Assembly: GCA_937902865.1 (NCBI GenBank)
Contig: CALFNJ010000202.1
Coordinates: forward strand, 1-6,160
Reading direction: 5' to 3'
DNA: 6,160 bases
Source: an uncultured Opitutaceae bacterium
GTDB lineage: Bacteria; Verrucomicrobiota; Verrucomicrobiia; Opitutales; Opitutaceae
Every line of letters starts with the position of its first letter. The first letter of the stretch is position 1. A program made the position numbers and the translations under genes. Shown one piece after another: positions 4,525 to 6,160 of the stretch. The notes under the pieces were generated by a model, which did not search any database, was not told the DNA's origin, and worked only from the letters and a program-made list of their open reading frames with translations.

Positions 4525-4545
4525 TTTCCCGTTTGCCGCGGGAAA
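4525..4545. terminator. Weak hairpin at the end of the 75-aa membrane protein gene
   Basis: TTTCCCG (4525-4531) pairs with CGGGAAA (4539-4545) around a 7-base loop, 3 bases after the minus-strand stop codon. On the minus strand it is followed by ACAAATTTGCTGTTTTG, only partly T-rich. On the plus strand it is followed by CTTTTATTTTTT, but no plus-strand gene ends there. It may mark the 3' end of the minus-strand transcript. Confidence 0.4.
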
Positions 4546-4548
4546 CTT

Positions 4549-4776
4549 TTATTTTTTCGGCCGGCGGCGAAATCCGAAGAAAAGCATCACGGCGCCGACC
4601 AGCAGCTGCACGGAGTATTCCGTCACGACAAAGCTCCGGCTGAGTCCGATCGCTTCCGCGTCCGAGGGCTCGAGCAGCTGCACGGCGGCGATGATGTTGA
4701 CGATCGCGGAGACGATGGCCGCGGCGCCGAGCATGATCAGGACCGTGCGCAGCAACCCGGAAAGAAAAGGAGGCAT
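4549..4776 (-). CDS. Small two-helix membrane protein (75 aa)
   Basis: A 75-aa protein with two predicted transmembrane helices: residues about 8-35 (LLRTVLIMLGAAAIVSAIV and onward) and about 56-69 (VQLLVGAVMLFFGF). A short polar loop (36-54, with EPSDAE) joins them, and a strongly basic tail, RRRPKK, ends the chain. By the positive-inside rule both ends would face the cytoplasm. I recognise no family. It starts 44 bases after the stop of the two-domain TonB-like gene on the same strand and is probably co-transcribed with it, though that is no proof of shared function. The ATG at 4776 is chosen because the longer open frame upstream overlaps the preceding gene and has non-natural composition. 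No Shine-Dalgarno site is visible. The stop codon is TAA. Confidence 0.72.
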   Translation of the reverse strand: MPPFLSGLLRTVLIMLGAAAIVSAIVNIIAAVQLLEPSDAEAIGLSRSFVVTEYSVQLLVGAVMLFFGFRRRPKK

Positions 4777-4820
4777 GCGTTCGCGCGATGGGCTTCCGGC
4801 CGCGGCGAGAGCCGCGCGGT

Positions 4821-5555
4821 TCAGGAGTTCTTGGTGAACACGAAGCTCTGCTGTGCCCGCACGCTGACCGGCGTGCCCGCCTTCGTCGGCACGGTGTACC
4901 GCCATTGCATGAGCGCGTCGACCGCCGCCGCCGCCTGCTGGTCCTGCGCGTCGGTCACGACCGGCATGCGCGGCCGGCCGGTCTCGTCGATGTAGAAGTC
5001 CACCACGACCGTCCGTGAACCTTTCTGGTTGCGGCTCGCGATCGGGTGGGGCGGCACCGTCTGCACCGCCTGCACGGGCTGGTCGAGCTCATGCGGCAGG
5101 CAGACGCGGTCGGTCCGATGGTCGCCGAGGGCCGAGCTGAACTGGGAGGCGAGCGCATCCACCCCGCTCAGCGAGATGACCTGCCCTTTCACCTGGAAAT
5201 TGAACGCCAGCGAAGCACGGGTGCCGACCGGTTCTCCGGCGATGCGCGCGGGTTCATAGCGCCATTCTTTGAGCGCGTTGATTGCGGCCGTGGCGAAGTT
5301 CGGGTGCGTGTAGCTGGTCACCAGCCAGTCGACCAAGTGGCCATCCGCATCGACGTTGATCACCACGCGCGCCTCGCCCCGGCGCAGCAGCAGCGTCTCG
5401 GTGTCGGGCGGAAAATCCGGCTCCGTGGTCTGGATGATCTTGAGCGAAGAATCGCGCCAGGGAAAATCGTCGGCGATCGCGGGGGAAGCGGCGAACAGCA
5501 ACACCGGCAGGACGAGCAACAGCGTGCGACAACGGGAAGCAGGCAGGGCATTCAT
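4821..5555 (-). CDS. Secreted protein with two tandem TonB C-terminal-like domains
   Basis: A 244-aa protein with a signal peptide (residues 1-28, ending SPAIA before Asp29). Domain 1 spans about 40-122: EPDFPPDTE, then RVVINVDADGHLVDWLV, THPNFATAAINALKEWRYEPA and a closing LAFNFQ strand. Domain 2 spans about 168-241: PPHPIASRNQKGSRTVVVDF, YIDETGRPRMPVV, AAVDALMQWRYTVP and QQSFVF. Both show the TonB_C plan, with a VD..G core, an AL..WRY helix end and a final F-x-F strand. There is no membrane anchor, long Pro-rich spacer or ExbB/ExbD partner in view, so the usual energy-transducer label may mislead; a periplasmic binding role is plausible. The ATG at 5555 is well supported by GGAGGT five bases upstream, the clearest Shine-Dalgarno site in this window. 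Confidence 0.88.
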   Translation of the reverse strand: MNALPASRCRTLLLVLPVLLFAASPAIADDFPWRDSSLKIIQTTEPDFPPDTETLLLRRGEARVVINVDADGHLVDWLVTSYTHPNFATAAINALKEWRYEPARIAGEPVGTRASLAFNFQVKGQVISLSGVDALASQFSSALGDHRTDRVCLPHELDQPVQAVQTVPPHPIASRNQKGSRTVVVDFYIDETGRPRMPVVTDAQDQQAAAAVDALMQWRYTVPTKAGTPVSVRAQQSFVFTKNS

Positions 5556-5560
5556 GGGGC

Positions 5561-5566
5561 ACCTCC
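5561..5566 (-). promoter_or_regulatory. Ribosome binding site GGAGGT
   Basis: On the minus strand GGAGGT lies 5 bases before the ATG at 5555. It decides that start against an upstream in-frame ATG at 5615. It stands out because most other starts in this window lack a Shine-Dalgarno sequence. Confidence 0.75.
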
Positions 5567-5622
5567 GAAGGGTTGAGAGACGAAGGCAAAGTAAACAGGA
5601 GCCCCGGATCCGCAACGTCCGC

Positions 5623-5633
5623 TTTTATAATAT
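5623..5633 (-). promoter_or_regulatory. Possible -10 region for the two-domain TonB-like gene
   Basis: The minus strand reads ATATTATAAAA about 70 bases upstream of the start at 5555, a position that fits a promoter -10 box (TATTAT or TATAAA). The plus strand also reads TATAAT (5626-5631), so the direction is unclear. No good -35 hexamer is found at 16-18 bases on either strand. Confidence 0.25.
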
Positions 5634-5983
5634 GGAGCGTGGAGCGAAGGGCGAAAATCGGCGGTGCCGGACACCTCGGAAGGGTGGGGATGGAAACACT
5701 CCGCCGGGTCCTGCTCTCTTCTCCGCGCTCGGAACCTGCCGTTTCTGATTTCCCCGGTTCCACATTCCATCTCCCCCGAGAGCGGTCATTCGCGAATTCA
5801 CGCGGAGCCGCAAAAAATATTCTAAGCGGGAACGGCTGGTTTTTCGGCTGGGCTTGATCGGAGGGCGGCGGCATCGTCTCGGTCTTCCCCCGTTTTGCCG
5901 TCCGAATTTTCCTCGGCGGCACCCCGCCTTCCCCCCAGGCCCTCGCGTCATCGCTCCTGCCATTCACGCTCCTCTCTTCCCCC

Positions 5984-6160
5984 ATGAACTCCGCGCCCGA
6001 ATCCTCCCTGCCGCAGAACCAGAATCAGAATCGTCCCACGCCCGCCGCGCTGCCTTCCCGGCGTGATTTCCTGAAGACGTCCGCCGTGGCTGGCGCGGCC
6101 GTCACGCTCGGCGAGTTTTCCCTGAACCGGCTGCGCGCGGCCGGCGCCGCCCCGATGGCG
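5984..6160 (+). CDS. Tat-exported protein, N-terminus only (partial, cut by the right edge)
   Basis: The visible 59 codons form one open frame beginning MNSAPESSLPQNQNQNRP. A Gln/Asn-rich and Pro-containing leader (10-24) precedes the twin-arginine motif SRRDFLK (25-31). A weakly hydrophobic Ala-rich stretch (TSAVAGAAVTLGEF, 32-45) and an Ala-rich end follow, where signal cleavage could occur (RAAGA, 51-55). This is a standard Tat signal for folded, often cofactor-bearing proteins. In this kind of bacterium such signals often lead Gfo/Idh/MocA oxidoreductases or similar enzymes, but the catalytic part lies outside the window, so the function is not called. The ATG is preceded by CTCCTCTCTTCCCCC, with no Shine-Dalgarno site. 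Confidence 0.8.
   Translation, partial: MNSAPESSLPQNQNQNRPTPAALPSRRDFLKTSAVAGAAVTLGEFSLNRLRAAGAAPMA

Larger units (their letters stand above)
5556..5983. other. Divergent intergenic region (428 bases)
   Basis: This lies between the minus-strand two-domain TonB-like gene and the plus-strand Tat-signal gene and should hold both promoters. I see no gene: the frames crossing it are Arg/Pro-rich shadows. Notable AT-rich spots are TTTTATAATAT (5623-5633) and AAAAAATATTCTAAG (5812-5826). The word CGGCTGG occurs twice around a TTTTT run (5834-5852). The 45 bases before the Tat gene are strongly pyrimidine-rich. No strong terminator or repeat is evident. Confidence 0.5.

Noticed and set aside
4525..4556. 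Plus-strand terminator (hairpin followed by a T-run)
   Set aside because: No plus-strand gene ends here. The T-run is the complement of the AAA/TAA end of the minus-strand 75-aa gene, so the match may be incidental.
5587..5602. Further copy of the GTAACAAG element (AAGTAAACAGGAGCC)
   Set aside because: Only a loose single-word resemblance with an extra A; no second arm or spacer is found nearby.
5254..5985. Minus-strand open frame of 243 codons across the right intergenic region
   Set aside because: It overlaps the start of the two-domain TonB-like gene in another frame and has an Arg/Pro-rich composition. The TonB-like gene has a Shine-Dalgarno site and signal peptide.

Overview
The window is GC-rich DNA whose genes use mostly G or C in the third codon position. 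It looks like a chromosomal stretch of a Verrucomicrobiota bacterium, most likely near Opitutaceae. That placement is inferred from the gene mix (secreted proteins with TonB C-terminal domains, a Tat-dependent protein, a DUF6370-like secreted cysteine protein), from the many hairpin repeats between genes, and from starts without Shine-Dalgarno sites. No marker gene proves it. Most genes lie on the minus strand; only the DUF6370-like gene (2903-3235) and the cut-off Tat gene at the right edge are on the plus strand.

Layout from left to right. Positions 1-34 hold the first codons of a minus-strand gene, probably a fused MFS/spermidine synthase. Positions 35-331 carry no gene but contain a long stepped hairpin (182-256). 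A minus-strand terminator (332-366) ends a glycine-zipper/WXXGXW lipoprotein gene (411-920). Positions 921-1269 are non-coding and dense in hairpins, including a REP doublet (1178-1224). Two small minus-strand reading frames follow (69 aa at 1270-1479; 32 aa at 1580-1678), the second sitting directly before a strong terminator (1528-1565).

A secreted alpha/beta hydrolase (1845-2696) is bracketed by two copies, in opposite orientation, of an unrecognised interspersed element built from GTAACAAG-like words (1725-1855 and 2707-2880). The right copy separates it from the divergent DUF6370-like gene. After that gene come a hairpin, a perfect 28-bp inverted-repeat REP doublet (3389-3482) and a minus-strand terminator (3506-3539).

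The right part is a minus-strand group. A secreted protein with two TonB C-terminal-like domains (4821-5555) is followed by a 75-aa two-helix membrane protein (4549-4776). Next is a secreted protein with an unrecognised N-terminal domain and one TonB C-terminal domain (3569-4447). No ExbB, ExbD or receptor gene is visible, so classical TonB energy transduction is not shown. A 428-bp intergenic region then leads to the plus-strand Tat-signal protein (5984 to the edge).

No defence system, CRISPR array, tRNA, rRNA or transposase was found. The most unusual content is in the non-coding parts: two REP doublets with GTAG ends, the paired GTAACAAG elements around the hydrolase, and the long hairpin at 182-256.
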